Shown here: positions 8,146-17,043 of the stretch, piece after piece
Position numbering within the stretch: the stretch's first letter is position 1
Layout: each line of letters starts with the position of its first letter
Assembly (NCBI GenBank): GCA_049317465.1
Contig: JBMOIF010000003.1
Coordinates: forward strand, 1 to 64,000
DNA from: CAIQIA01 sp049317465
Lineage (GTDB): Bacteria > Cyanobacteriota > Cyanobacteriia > PCC-6307 > Cyanobiaceae
DNA length: 64,000 nucleotides
Reading direction: 5' to 3'
Notes under the pieces: generated by a model
Told to the model about the DNA's origin: nothing
Databases searched by the model: none
Seen by the model: only the letters and a program-made list of their open reading frames with translations
Position numbers and translations under genes: made by a program

Positions 8146-8837
8146 CAGTCGTACAGCCTCTGGGACGCTTCACGGGCGGCGAACCATTCGGCCGCCAGGG
8201 GTCCGCCGGCACTGCGCTGCTCACGGAACCAGGGCCCCCCCAGGGTCCAGTGCAGCAGCTGGGCCGCCGGATCCGGCGGCTGCACATCCACCAGATGGTT
8301 CCAGACGCTGGGCAGGGCGCCGATGTGGTCGTCGGGCCCCAGCCAGGCGAACCGGTGCAGATGGAGGCCGCTGGCGGTGTTGACCAGCTCGGGGGTGAGG
8401 GCCCGGCAGCGGGGGGTGTTGAACAGCATCAGCGAACTCCAGTTCTTGCGCTCGTAGGCGCTCTGCGGCTCGCCCAGGAACTTGACCGTTTCACGCGGCA
8501 CATGGTGGTGCTGCACGCACATCAACGCACAGTCGTCGTCGCGCAGGGCCCACAGCTCGGCGATGTCGCCGCGGCAGAGCATGTCGCAGTCGAGGAACAG
8601 GGCCCAGCCGTCGTAGCCGCAGAGGTACGGGACCAGAAAGCGGGTGAACGAGAAATCGGAGCTCTGGAGCGGATCCCGGGGTCGCCGGTGCAGCCCCTGC
8701 CGTTCGAGCTGGGGCGTCAGCAGCGGCGTGATCGCCAGCGGCATGCTGCTGTGCTGGACCAGGGAATCGATCAGCACGTTGGCGGCGGCCCGCTCGCGGT
8801 GGTCGACACCGATGAACAGTCGCAGGGGCAGGGACAT
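8145..8837 (-). CDS. glycosyltransferase, GT8-like (GT-A fold)
   Basis: A 230-aa protein starting at ATG 8837 (MSLPLRLFIGVDHRE...). It shows a nucleotide-sugar-binding GT-A layout: FIGVDHRERAAANVLIDSL at the N-terminus, FTRFLVPYLCGYDGWALFLDCDMLCRGDI with the DxD-type motif (LDCDM) near residue 89, then LMLFNTPRCRAL and a C-terminal acceptor part with LLHWTLGGPWF. This resembles GT8/glycogenin-like and related stress-glycosyltransferases. It is upstream of kdsB with a TGATG overlap, so it probably acts on the same glycan. The gene diverges from pcrA across only 33 bp. Confidence 0.82.
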   Translation of the reverse strand: MSLPLRLFIGVDHRERAAANVLIDSLVQHSSMPLAITPLLTPQLERQGLHRRPRDPLQSSDFSFTRFLVPYLCGYDGWALFLDCDMLCRGDIAELWALRDDDCALMCVQHHHVPRETVKFLGEPQSAYERKNWSSLMLFNTPRCRALTPELVNTASGLHLHRFAWLGPDDHIGALPSVWNHLVDVQPPDPAAQLLHWTLGGPWFREQRSAGGPLAAEWFAAREASQRLYD

Positions 8838-8870
8838 CGGAGCCGAAAGGCCACTGCCTAGTCTGCGCCC

Positions 8871-11258
8871 ATGACCAGTTCGAGCAGCAGCTCCGGCTTT
8901 CTGGCCGGCCTGAACGAGGCCCAGTCGCGGGCGGTGGGCCACCACTGCGGTCCGTTGCTGGTGGTGGCCGGCGCCGGCAGTGGCAAGACCCGCGCCCTCA
9001 CCCACCGCATCGCCCACCTGCTGGGCCACCACGGTGTCGAGCCGGCCGAGCTGCTGGCGGTGACGTTCACCAACAAGGCCGCCCGGGAGATGAAGGAGCG
9101 GCTGGAGCTGCTGCTGGCCCAGCGCCTGGCCCAGGGGCAGTTCGGCCAGCCCATGGCCACCCTGCCCGAGGGGGAGCAGCGGCAGCTGCGCAGCCGCATC
9201 CACCGCGAGGTGACCCGCGACCTCTGGATCGGCACCTTTCACGCCCTGTTCGCGCGGCTGCTGCGCTTCGACATCGACAAGTACACCGACCCCGAAGGCC
9301 ACGCCTGGACCCGGCAGTTCAGCATCTACGACGAAGGCGACGCCCAGAGCCTGGTCAAGGAGATCGTCACCCAGGAGCTGCAGCTCGATCCCAAGCGCTT
9401 CGAACCCAAGAAGCTGCGCTGGGCCATCAGCAACGCCAAGAACCAGGGCTGGCTGCCCAGTGACCTGGAGCAGCAGGAGGTGGGCCAGGGCCAGCGCGGC
9501 AAGCTGCTGGTGGAGACCTACCGCCGCTACCGCCGCGCCCTCGCCGCCAACAATGCCCTCGACTTCGACGATCTGCTGCTGCTGCCGGTGCAGCTGCTGC
9601 GCCAGAACGATCAGGTGCGCGGCTACTGGCACCGGCGCTTTCGCCACCTGCTGGTGGACGAATACCAGGACACCAACCGCACGCAGTACGAGCTGCTGAA
9701 GCTGCTGGTGACCGACGGCCGCGACCCCGCGCACTTCGACGACTGGCAGAACCGCTCGGTGTTCGTGGTCGGTGATGCCGACCAGAGCATCTACAGCTTC
9801 CGCGCCGCCGACTTCACGATCCTGATGGGCTTTCAGTCGGATTTCGGCGATGGAGCCCCCGACGACGCCACCCGCACGATGGTGAAGCTGGAGGAGAACT
9901 ACCGCTCCACCGCCACGATCCTGGAGGCGGCCAACGCCCTGATCGCCCGCAACCGCGAACGCATCGACAAGGTGCTGCGACCCACCCGCGGCGCCGGTGA
10001 ACTGATCCGCCTCACCCGCTGCGATGACGAAGTGGCCGAAGCCGAGGCCGTGGTGCAGCGCATGCGCGAGCTGCAGGCCGGCCATCCCGACCTGCGCTGG
10101 GGTGACATGGCGGTGCTGTACCGCACCAATGCCCAGTCGCGCGCCATCGAGGAGGCCCTGGTGCGCTGGCGGGTGCCGTACACGGTGGTGGGGGGCCTGC
10201 GGTTCTACGACCGGCGCGAGATCAAGGATGTGCTGGCCTACCTGCGGCTGCTGCTCAACCCCGCGGATTCGGTGAGTCTGCTGCGGGTGCTGAACGTTCC
10301 CCGCCGCGGCATCGGCAAGACCACGATCCAGCGCCTCAGCGACGCGGCCGTGCAGCTGGGGGTGCCCCTCTGGGAGGTGGTGAACGATGCGGAAGCGGTG
10401 CGCAGCCTGGCCGGCCGTTCGGCCCGGGGGCTGCTGGGCTTCACCGAACTGCTGCGCGACCTGGGCGACCGTGCCGCCACCGCCCCCCCGTCGGAGCTGG
10501 TGCAACTGGTGCTGGAACGCAGCGGCTACCTGGCCGAACTGATCGCCGAGGCCACCGACGAGGCCGAGGAACGCCGCCGCAACCTGCAGGAACTGGTCAA
10601 CGCCGCCCTGCAGTACCAGGAGGAGAACGAGGAAGGCGACCTGGAGGGCTTCCTGGCCTCGGCGGCCCTGGCCAGCGATGCCGACGACAAGGACCTGGCC
10701 GCCGAACGGGTGGTGCTGATGACCCTGCACGCCAGCAAGGGCCTCGAGTTTCCCGTGGTCTTCCTGGTGGGCCTCGAGCAGGGGCTGTTCCCCAGCTACC
10801 GCAGCCTCGAGGATCCCGCCGCCCTCGAGGAGGAGCGGCGCCTCTGCTACGTGGGCGTGACGCGGGCCAAGGAGCGGCTGTTCCTCTCCCACGCCAGCGA
10901 GCGGCGCCTCTGGGGCGGCATGCGCGAACCGGCGATCCCGTCGGCGTTTCTGGCCGAACTGCCCGAAGAGCTCATCCAGGGCGACGTGCCCCGCACCGGC
11001 GGAGCCGCCCTGCGGCGGGAGCAGCGCCTCGACCGCCTCACCCGCATCGACCGCGAACCGGCGGCACCGGCGGAGGGTCGCCGCGGCGGCAGCCACAGCT
11101 GGAACGTCGGCGACCGGCTGCAGCACGACCGCTTCGGTGAAGGCCGCGTCACCCACCTGTTCGGCAGCGGCGAGAAGATCTCGCTGGCCGTCAGGTTCGA
11201 GGGGATGGCGCCGAAGATCCTGGATCCGCGGCTGGCGCCGATCCGTCCCCTGCCGTGA
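8871..11258 (+). CDS. pcrA: ATP-dependent DNA helicase, UvrD/PcrA family (SF1A)
   Basis: A 795-aa 3'-5' DNA helicase. N-terminal Q-motif LNEAQSRAV is followed by Walker A GAGSGKTRALTHR near 36, motif Ia TFTNKAAREMKER, motif II (DEYQDTN) near 262, motif III VVGDADQSIYSFRAAD, motif IV NYRS, motif V LMTLHASKGLEFPVVFLVG and motif VI YVGVTRAKERLFLSHA. The C-terminus has the PcrA-type tail ending WNVGDRLQHDRFGEGRVTHLF, which in PcrA binds RNA polymerase. It acts in nucleotide excision repair and removal of RecA or stalled polymerase. The 3' end overlaps the convergent polymerase/ligase gene by 68 bp. Confidence 0.95.
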   Translation: MTSSSSSSGFLAGLNEAQSRAVGHHCGPLLVVAGAGSGKTRALTHRIAHLLGHHGVEPAELLAVTFTNKAAREMKERLELLLAQRLAQGQFGQPMATLPEGEQRQLRSRIHREVTRDLWIGTFHALFARLLRFDIDKYTDPEGHAWTRQFSIYDEGDAQSLVKEIVTQELQLDPKRFEPKKLRWAISNAKNQGWLPSDLEQQEVGQGQRGKLLVETYRRYRRALAANNALDFDDLLLLPVQLLRQNDQVRGYWHRRFRHLLVDEYQDTNRTQYELLKLLVTDGRDPAHFDDWQNRSVFVVGDADQSIYSFRAADFTILMGFQSDFGDGAPDDATRTMVKLEENYRSTATILEAANALIARNRERIDKVLRPTRGAGELIRLTRCDDEVAEAEAVVQRMRELQAGHPDLRWGDMAVLYRTNAQSRAIEEALVRWRVPYTVVGGLRFYDRREIKDVLAYLRLLLNPADSVSLLRVLNVPRRGIGKTTIQRLSDAAVQLGVPLWEVVNDAEAVRSLAGRSARGLLGFTELLRDLGDRAATAPPSELVQLVLERSGYLAELIAEATDEAEERRRNLQELVNAALQYQEENEEGDLEGFLASAALASDADDKDLAAERVVLMTLHASKGLEFPVVFLVGLEQGLFPSYRSLEDPAALEEERRLCYVGVTRAKERLFLSHASERRLWGGMREPAIPSAFLAELPEELIQGDVPRTGGAALRREQRLDRLTRIDREPAAPAEGRRGGSHSWNVGDRLQHDRFGEGRVTHLFGSGEKISLAVRFEGMAPKILDPRLAPIRPLP

Positions 11259-12333
11259 GGGCCGCCACCGTGGTGGCCGTGAGCACCTGCAGCAGCGGCC
11301 AGTGCAGCAGCGACACATCGAAGCAGCCCTGCAGCAGCGTGTAGACGAGCGCCGCCTGTCCCAGACGCCGCGTCAGATCACTCCCCCCCCGCCGCCGCCA
11401 GAGGCCCGTGAACAGCACCACCAGCAGCACCGCGGCCAGCAGCCCCAGCAGGCCGGTGTTGCCCCAGAGCTGCAAGTAGAGATTGTGGGCATGGGTGAGG
11501 GGGCTGCCGTGGATCGGCTGCTGGCAGAAGGCCCCCGGCCTGTGGAAGCCCACCCCCCACAGCAGCCGGTTGTCGCCGCTGAACGGCAGGCCGGCCCAGC
11601 AGCCAAACCCCTGCATGCGGCCACTGTCGGACGTCCAGTCGATGCCGATGCCCGGATGGCCCAGCAGATTCTTGAGCCCCAGCATCCCGGCGCCGGCGCC
11701 GGCCGCCAGCAGCAGCGGCCGCAGCACCGGCCGGCCTTGGCGGGCCCGTTCGGCCAGCAGCACCGCCAGCCCCGCCAGGGCCGACGCCACCAGGCACGCC
11801 CGTGAGCCCGAGCGCCACATGCCCCAGACGCCCAGCAGCGTCAGAACGGCCCCGGGCCAGCGGCGGGCCAGCGGCAGCGGCAGCGGCAGGGCCGTGGTCC
11901 AGGCGGCGGCGGCCACGGTGAGCAGCCCCAGCAGGTAGGCGCCCTGGTTCACCCCCGCCAGGGGGTTAGGGGTCCAGGGGCGGGGGCCGGCCAGCAGGGC
12001 CACGGCCAGAGGCGGCAACAGCCAGGGCAGCAGCCGCTGCCAGCGGGCCACCGTCCAGCCGCTGGCGGCCACGAAGGCCAGGGCCAGCAGCAGCAGATCG
12101 TCGGCCGACACCGGATGGGGCATCTCGCCCCGCACCCACGGCCGCACCAGGGCCAGCAGCAGGGCCGCCAGGGGCCAGTGGCGACGGCGGTCGCCGGCGG
12201 GACCGTCGAGCAGCTGCAGCACCAGCCAGGCCAGCACCGCCGCCGTGCTCCAGGCCGGCGGCAGCGGCAGCAGGTAAAGCACCCCCGCCAGGGCCAGCAG
12301 CGGATCCCGCAGCCGTTCAGAGAGGTTCAGCAC
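11191..12333 (-). CDS. O-antigen polymerase / ligase family membrane protein (Wzy/WaaL-like)
   Basis: A 380-aa protein from GTG 12333 with about ten hydrophobic segments and a large periplasmic-type loop between the last helices (GCWAGLPFSGDNRLLWGVGFHRPGAFCQQ... then THAHNLYLQLWGNTGLLG). The HAHNLYLQ block, with its conserved His-Asn, is the hallmark of the Wzy_C/O-antigen ligase superfamily. It either polymerises lipid-linked repeat units or ligates glycan to an acceptor; sequence does not decide. The start overlaps the upstream GT stop by 7 bp. The last 22 codons overlap the pcrA 3' end on the other strand. Confidence 0.84.
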   Translation of the reverse strand: MLNLSERLRDPLLALAGVLYLLPLPPAWSTAAVLAWLVLQLLDGPAGDRRRHWPLAALLLALVRPWVRGEMPHPVSADDLLLLALAFVAASGWTVARWQRLLPWLLPPLAVALLAGPRPWTPNPLAGVNQGAYLLGLLTVAAAAWTTALPLPLPLARRWPGAVLTLLGVWGMWRSGSRACLVASALAGLAVLLAERARQGRPVLRPLLLAAGAGAGMLGLKNLLGHPGIGIDWTSDSGRMQGFGCWAGLPFSGDNRLLWGVGFHRPGAFCQQPIHGSPLTHAHNLYLQLWGNTGLLGLLAAVLLVVLFTGLWRRRGGSDLTRRLGQAALVYTLLQGCFDVSLLHWPLLQVLTATTVAALTAGDGSAPAADPGSSAPSPRT

Positions 12334-13463
12334 GGCGCCGCCCCCCTGGCCCCCAGCAGCCAGGTGCCGTAGCGGTGGGCGGCAAACGTTGCCGCATGGC
12401 GGCGGGCCGCGGCCGCCAGGCCCTGCAGGGCCGCATCGGGCCAGCGCTGCCGGTCCAGCAGGGCCGCCAGCAGATCGACCTGCTCCCGGGTCACCGGCTG
12501 GCCGGGATCCCCCAGGTCAAAGCCGTTCACCCCCGCCAGCAGCTGCTCGTGCCAGCCACCGGTGCGGTTGCGCAGCAGGATCTGTCCGAGGGCCATCGCC
12601 TCCAGGGCCGCCAGGGAGAAGGTCTCCTCGCGGGAGCAGCTTACGGCGACATTGCTGCGGGCCATGGCCCGATGGGCCTCGGCCCGGGGCAGCAGCGGTT
12701 CGGCATGGAACGCCTCCCCCAGCAGCTGCCGGCCCCGTTCGCCGACGGCCCGGGCGGCGGGGCTGGCCTCGAGCCCGATGCACTGCAGCCGCAGGGGCCG
12801 CGGCACCGCCGCCGCCGGCCGGGCCAGCACCGCCTCCACCAGATCAAGCAGCCACATCTGCCCCTTGTTGCCCTGCTGCACCTGGCCGGTGAGCTGCAGC
12901 CGCAGTTCTGCGAAATCCGGCAGGGGCCGCTGCAGCAGCGTCGGATCGGCCAGCCGGTGGGGCTGCACCGCCAGGCCCGGGGCGCCGTCGTGCCCCAGCC
13001 AGTCGCGGTAACCGGCCAGACAATGGCGCGACGGGACCCGCAGCTGCAGTTCGCCGCTGCTCAGCAGCGTGCGCAGGTCAGGGCGCAGGGCCCCATCGAG
13101 CCAGGCCCCGGGGTGCAGCTCATGGGCAAACCAGTCGAGGCGCGGCAGGCGGCCCTCGAGACACCAGCCCAGGGCGGCGGCCGAAACCGGCGGCGGCAGG
13201 GCCAGGCTGTTGAGCAGCAGCCGGTCACCCCGCCGCGGCCGCGGCGGTCGCCGGTGCCGGTCGAGCACCTGCACCCGCAAACCACGGCTGCGCAGGCGGC
13301 GGCAGAGGCTCGGATGGCGACGGTCGTGGGCACCGCCCCAGCCCAGCAGCCGCAGCTGCTGGTCCAGGCCCGCCGCCTGCAGCTCGGCCGCGATGGTCTC
13401 GAGCACCAGCGGCGCCCCGGATTCACTGAACTCGTGGGCGTAGAGCCAGAATCGGGCGGCCAT
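12327..13463 (-). CDS. glycosyltransferase, GT-B fold (GT4-like)
   Basis: A 378-aa protein from ATG 13463 (MAARFWLYAHEFSESGAPLVLETIAAEL...). The N-terminal donor-sensing domain includes WFAHELHPGAWLDG and VPSRHCLAGYRDWL. The C-terminal domain has the GT4 block VAVSCSREETFSLAALEAMALGQILLRNRTGG, where the E-x7-E spacing is kept as EETFSLAALE. It precedes the Wzy/WaaL-like gene with a 7-bp overlap, so the pair probably works on one polymer. It diverges from cca with only 6 bp between start codons, so its promoter must lie inside the cca coding region. Confidence 0.8.
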   Translation of the reverse strand: MAARFWLYAHEFSESGAPLVLETIAAELQAAGLDQQLRLLGWGGAHDRRHPSLCRRLRSRGLRVQVLDRHRRPPRPRRGDRLLLNSLALPPPVSAAALGWCLEGRLPRLDWFAHELHPGAWLDGALRPDLRTLLSSGELQLRVPSRHCLAGYRDWLGHDGAPGLAVQPHRLADPTLLQRPLPDFAELRLQLTGQVQQGNKGQMWLLDLVEAVLARPAAAVPRPLRLQCIGLEASPAARAVGERGRQLLGEAFHAEPLLPRAEAHRAMARSNVAVSCSREETFSLAALEAMALGQILLRNRTGGWHEQLLAGVNGFDLGDPGQPVTREQVDLLAALLDRQRWPDAALQGLAAAARRHAATFAAHRYGTWLLGARGAAPC

Positions 13464-13469
13464 CCCACG

Positions 13470-14663
13470 GTGTGGCGCTTGGACACGCTAAGGGAGGCCC
13501 GCGACCGCGCCGCCGCCGCACCCCTGAGCCAGCTGCAGCAGCTGGCCAGCGCCGCCGGCTGGCGCCTGGCCCTGGTGGGCGGCGCCGTGCGCGACGGCCA
13601 CCTGGACCGGGCCGGCAGCGGCCCCGACATCGACCTGCTGCTGGAGGGGCCGGCGCCGGAGCTGGCGCGGCGGATGCTGGCGGCCGACCCGGCCGCGACC
13701 CACGACCTGCGGCTGCACGAGGCCTACAGCACGGTCTCCCTGGGCTGGAACGACCTGCGCATCGACATCGCCAGCGCCCGTCGCGAGACCTACGCCAATC
13801 CCGGCGCCAATCCGACGGTGACCCTGGGGGTGCCGCTGGAGGCCGACCTGGACCGGCGCGACTTCAGCGTCAACGCCATGGCCCTGCTGCTGCCCGACGG
13901 ACCCCTGCTCGACCCCCACGGTGGCCGCGACGACCTGGTGGCAGGACGGCTGCGGTTTCTGCACGGCGCCAGCGTCAGCGACGACCCCACGCGGGTGCTG
14001 CGGGCCGCCCGCTACGGCGCCCGGCTGGGGCTGCGGCTGGAGGGCGACGACCTGGCCCAGGTGCAGCGGACCCTGGCCGCCTGGCCGTGGGCGGCCACGC
14101 CGGCACCACCCGCCCTGGGCAGCCGCCTGCGGATGGAGCTGGACCTGCTGCTGGACCAGGAACCCTGGCGGCGGGCCCTGGCCCTGCTGCAGCACTGGGG
14201 CGCCCTGGGGCTGATCGATCCGACCCTGGCCAACGATCGGCACTGGCCGCTGCGGCTGGCCTGGGCCGAGCGCCGGCGGCAGCCGCTGCTGCCGGCCCTG
14301 CTGGCGGGGCTGGCCCAGCCCGCCGCCGCCGCGGCCCGGCTGGATCTGCCCCTGCAACAGGCCCGGGCCCTGGCGGCGGCGGCGGAGCTGCGGCGGCAGC
14401 TGGCGACGGAACCGGCCCCCATCGACGCGGCCGGCTGGGACGACCGGCTGGCGCCGGTGGGAGCCGAGGCGGTCACCCTGGCCCTGCTGGCGAGCCGACG
14501 GCAGCGGCGGCGACCGCTGCTGCGCTGGCTGCTGCGCTGGCGCCAGCTGGGCAGTCCGATCAGTGCGCGGGAGCTGCTGGCCCAGGGGGTGCCGGCCGGG
14601 CCGGCCCTGGGGCACGAGCTGCGCCGGTTGCGCCGCGGGCGGCTGCTGCACGAACGCTGCTGA
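13470..14663 (+). CDS. cca: CCA tRNA nucleotidyltransferase / poly(A) polymerase family (class II)
   Basis: A 397-aa protein starting at GTG 13470 (VWRLDTLREARD); TTG 13479 is a second option. Class II nucleotidyltransferase motifs appear in order: WRLALVGGAVRDGHL (GG motif), SGPDIDLLLEG (catalytic DxD), RRDFSVNAMALLL, DPHGGRDDLVAGRLRFLH, and DDPTRVLRAARYGARL (NTP-specifying region). The enzyme adds or repairs the 3' CCA of tRNAs; some cyanobacteria split A- and CC-adding functions between paralogues, which cannot be judged here. The open frame extends far upstream to 12375, but that part is antisense to the GT gene and was rejected. Confidence 0.88.
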   Translation: MWRLDTLREARDRAAAAPLSQLQQLASAAGWRLALVGGAVRDGHLDRAGSGPDIDLLLEGPAPELARRMLAADPAATHDLRLHEAYSTVSLGWNDLRIDIASARRETYANPGANPTVTLGVPLEADLDRRDFSVNAMALLLPDGPLLDPHGGRDDLVAGRLRFLHGASVSDDPTRVLRAARYGARLGLRLEGDDLAQVQRTLAAWPWAATPAPPALGSRLRMELDLLLDQEPWRRALALLQHWGALGLIDPTLANDRHWPLRLAWAERRRQPLLPALLAGLAQPAAAAARLDLPLQQARALAAAAELRRQLATEPAPIDAAGWDDRLAPVGAEAVTLALLASRRQRRRPLLRWLLRWRQLGSPISARELLAQGVPAGPALGHELRRLRRGRLLHERC

Positions 14664-14708
14664 ATGCACTGGCTACCATCCCCCCACCTCGTGGCCCCGC
14701 ACACGCCC

Positions 14709-15032
14709 ATGGAGACCCTGACGTCGGTGACGGTGCTGAAGTTCAGCTCCGAAGACTGCGGCACCTGCCACCGGATGAGCCACTACGACGCCAGCGTGGC
14801 CGAAGAGCTGGGGCTGGCGTTCGTGAGCGTGATGCTGCAGGACACCGAGACCTACCGCCGCTACCGCAAGGTGCTGCTGGCCCAGTACCCCAACAAGGAA
14901 GGGATGGGCTGGCCCACCTACCTGCTGGTGGAGAACCCCGAGGGCGACTTCCGCATCCACGGCGAACTGCGGGGCGGCATGCCCAAGGGTGATTTCCGCG
15001 ACCGGCTCAGTGCCCTGATTCCGACGGGCTGA
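14709..15032 (+). CDS. thioredoxin-like protein with CGTC redox motif
   Basis: A 107-aa single-domain protein starting at ATG 14709. After a first strand (SVTVLKFSSEDC) comes the redox site C-G-T-C (residues about 17-20), then helices and strands in thioredoxin order (LAFVSVMLQD, GWPTYLLVENPEG with the cis-Pro in GWPTYLL, and a final helix). The motif CGTC differs from CGPC of classical thioredoxin, so the redox potential and partner are probably different. It probably acts as a cytosolic disulfide reductase; the target is unknown. A further ATG at 14664 would add an unlikely 15 residues. Its 3' end overlaps the convergent PMT-like gene by 26 bp. Confidence 0.82.
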   Translation: METLTSVTVLKFSSEDCGTCHRMSHYDASVAEELGLAFVSVMLQDTETYRRYRKVLLAQYPNKEGMGWPTYLLVENPEGDFRIHGELRGGMPKGDFRDRLSALIPTG

Positions 15033-17043
15033 CCCACTGGCGCTCGACGGCCTCGATGGCCTTCGGCAGTGACCGCTGCAGGGCCGGCAGGCGCCAGACC
15101 CGGCCCGACAGCAGGCTGTCGACGTCGGCCAGGGCCGTGAGCACCGGATCGAGCGTGCGGCGGCCGGCGGCCTCGGCCACCGCCGCTCCCTGCCAGGGAC
15201 GGCCGGCGGCGGTGAGCACCACCGCCCGGTAGGCCGCCGGCCAGGGGCTGGCGGGCTCGAGGGCTTCGAGTCGCGCAAACCACTGGTCGGCCTGCAGGGG
15301 CCTGTTCTGCAGGGTGGCCAGCAGGGCCAGGCTCCACAGGGCCCGGCGGTCGTCGGGCCGGCGGGCCAGGGTCTGCAGCGCCTGCCGCCGCACCCGCTCC
15401 TGGTAGAGGCGATGGCCATCGAGCTGGTGCTCGCGGCCGACGGCATCCGACACCGGCCCCAGGCCGGCGGGACCGCGGGCCAGACCGGCGGCCAGCTCGG
15501 GAAACACCGTGGCGAAATCGGGCGGCGGCGGTGCATCGCGGCGCCGCTCCCAGAGCTCGAGGGCGCCCCCCTCCGGCCGGGGCCAGCGCTGGCGCAGACG
15601 AAAGACACCGCGGCTGCGCACCGCCGCCGAGAGCGTTGCCGCCCGGCGGCTGACGGAACCCTGGTCGCCGCTGGCCAGGAGCACCAGCCGGCCCTGGGCC
15701 AGCACCGCCGCGGTGTCGCCGGCGCCGCTGCCCAGCTGCCGCCCCACCAGGGCGCCGCCGTCGCGACGGCCGACGTAGCTGATGTTGTGCTGGTTGAGCT
15801 GCGGCGTGCTGGGCACGACGATCAGGGTGCGGGGGGTGGCCGGCGTGCCGTTCTGGACCGCCGCCACCACCGCCGCCAGGGGCTGGGCCGTGGCCGGCAC
15901 CCGGTCGGCCAGCCGTTCACGGGCCGTGGCCACCCCGGCCCCCGCCAGGCCGAGGCCCAGCAGCAGCGGACCCCAGGGCTGCGGCAACCGCCGGGCCAGG
16001 GCCGCCCAGCCCTGGGCCAGCAGCAGCGCCAGCAGCGGCAGCAGGGGTGCCAGATAGCGGGGGTCCTTGTTGGGGCTGAGGGTGGTGAGCAGCCAGGCCG
16101 ACCCCAGGCTGCCCAGCAGCCAGCCCTGGTCGAAAGCCGGCCGACGCCCGCGCCAGGACCGCAGGGCCAGCAGTGCACCGGCGAGGGCTCCCGCAGGCAG
16201 CCACCAGCCGATCAGCTGCGGCAGCCTGCGCGGGTACCAGAGCCAGCCCGCGAGACTGCCGGCACCGGGATCGCCCTCCCGCGCCGCCGATTCGAGCGTT
16301 GCCCGGTCGGTCCCTGACACGGTCGTGATCAGGTTGTGGCCCAGCCAGGGAGCCACCAGGGCCAGCACCAGGCCGAGGGCCGCCAGCACCTGCAGGCGCC
16401 GGCCCCGGCGGGCCAGTCCGGTGGCCGCTGCCAACAGCAGCGGACCGAGCAGCAGCAACAGCACGCTCTGCTTGATCAGCACGGCGGCGGCCAGGGCCAG
16501 GGCCGCCCCCAGGGCCTGCCCCCAGCGGCCGCCTGCCGGACTGGGCCGGGCCCAGCGCCCCAGCAGCCAGAGCGCACCGGTGCCGGCCGCCGCGACCGGA
16601 ATCTCGAGCACGTAATCGACCCGCTGGGCCGCCAAGGACGGCAGCAGCACCGTGATCAGGGCCGCCAGCAGCCCAAGGCCGACACCGCCGACCTGCCGGC
16701 CCCAGAGGGCCACCACCAGCAGCAGCAGGCCATGCCAGAGGCTCAGGCTCCAGGCGGCCTGGTCGGGGGCGTCACCGGCCAGCGCCATCACGGTGCCGTT
16801 GACCAGGGAGGCAAGGGGCGGAATCTTGGGCGACAGGTCGAGCAGGGCCTGCCAGCCCTGCCAGCCGCCGCCGGGCAGCAGCCCCAGGGCACGGCCGTGG
16901 TCGAGGGCGCTGTTGAGGTAATCGGCCTGGTCCCACGAGGGCAGGCGCCCGTCGCTGGCCAGCCAGGCGCGGTCGGCGGCGGTGGCCAGCAGCCACAGCA
17001 GCGCCAGGCCACCCCAGAACAGCCAGCGGCGTTGCACCGTCAT
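15007..17043 (-). CDS. polytopic glycosyltransferase, PMT/ArnT-like GT-C, with helical repeat tail
   Basis: A 678-aa protein from ATG 17043. The N-terminal hydrophobic anchor is followed by a loop with acidic residues (LPSWDQADYLNSALDHGR), the position of the catalytic Asp in PMT/ArnT GT-C enzymes, and ten or more membrane helices to about residue 400 (VALWGRQVGGVGLGLLAALITVLL, LALAAAVLIKQSVLLLLLGP, YLAPLLPLLALLLAQG). SPNKDPRYLAPL matches the PMT loop before the last helices. The final 170 residues are soluble and look like TPR-type helical pairs. It probably transfers a sugar from a polyprenyl donor. The start overlaps the upstream flavoprotein by ATGA. Confidence 0.8.
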   Translation of the reverse strand: MTVQRRWLFWGGLALLWLLATAADRAWLASDGRLPSWDQADYLNSALDHGRALGLLPGGGWQGWQALLDLSPKIPPLASLVNGTVMALAGDAPDQAAWSLSLWHGLLLLVVALWGRQVGGVGLGLLAALITVLLPSLAAQRVDYVLEIPVAAAGTGALWLLGRWARPSPAGGRWGQALGAALALAAAVLIKQSVLLLLLGPLLLAAATGLARRGRRLQVLAALGLVLALVAPWLGHNLITTVSGTDRATLESAAREGDPGAGSLAGWLWYPRRLPQLIGWWLPAGALAGALLALRSWRGRRPAFDQGWLLGSLGSAWLLTTLSPNKDPRYLAPLLPLLALLLAQGWAALARRLPQPWGPLLLGLGLAGAGVATARERLADRVPATAQPLAAVVAAVQNGTPATPRTLIVVPSTPQLNQHNISYVGRRDGGALVGRQLGSGAGDTAAVLAQGRLVLLASGDQGSVSRRAATLSAAVRSRGVFRLRQRWPRPEGGALELWERRRDAPPPPDFATVFPELAAGLARGPAGLGPVSDAVGREHQLDGHRLYQERVRRQALQTLARRPDDRRALWSLALLATLQNRPLQADQWFARLEALEPASPWPAAYRAVVLTAAGRPWQGAAVAEAAGRRTLDPVLTALADVDSLLSGRVWRLPALQRSLPKAIEAVERQWVSPSESGH

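Noticed and set aside
8145..11318. A 1057-codon open frame on the minus strand, antisense to pcrA
   Set aside because: Only the 230 codons from ATG 8837 to 8145 look like a protein. The rest is antisense to a clear helicase gene, has low-complexity Gln/His/Ala content and is caused by GC-rich codon bias.
12375..13469. Long N-terminal extension of cca
   Set aside because: It is antisense to the GT4-like gene and has no domain; class II CCA enzymes start shortly before the GG motif, which fits GTG 13470.
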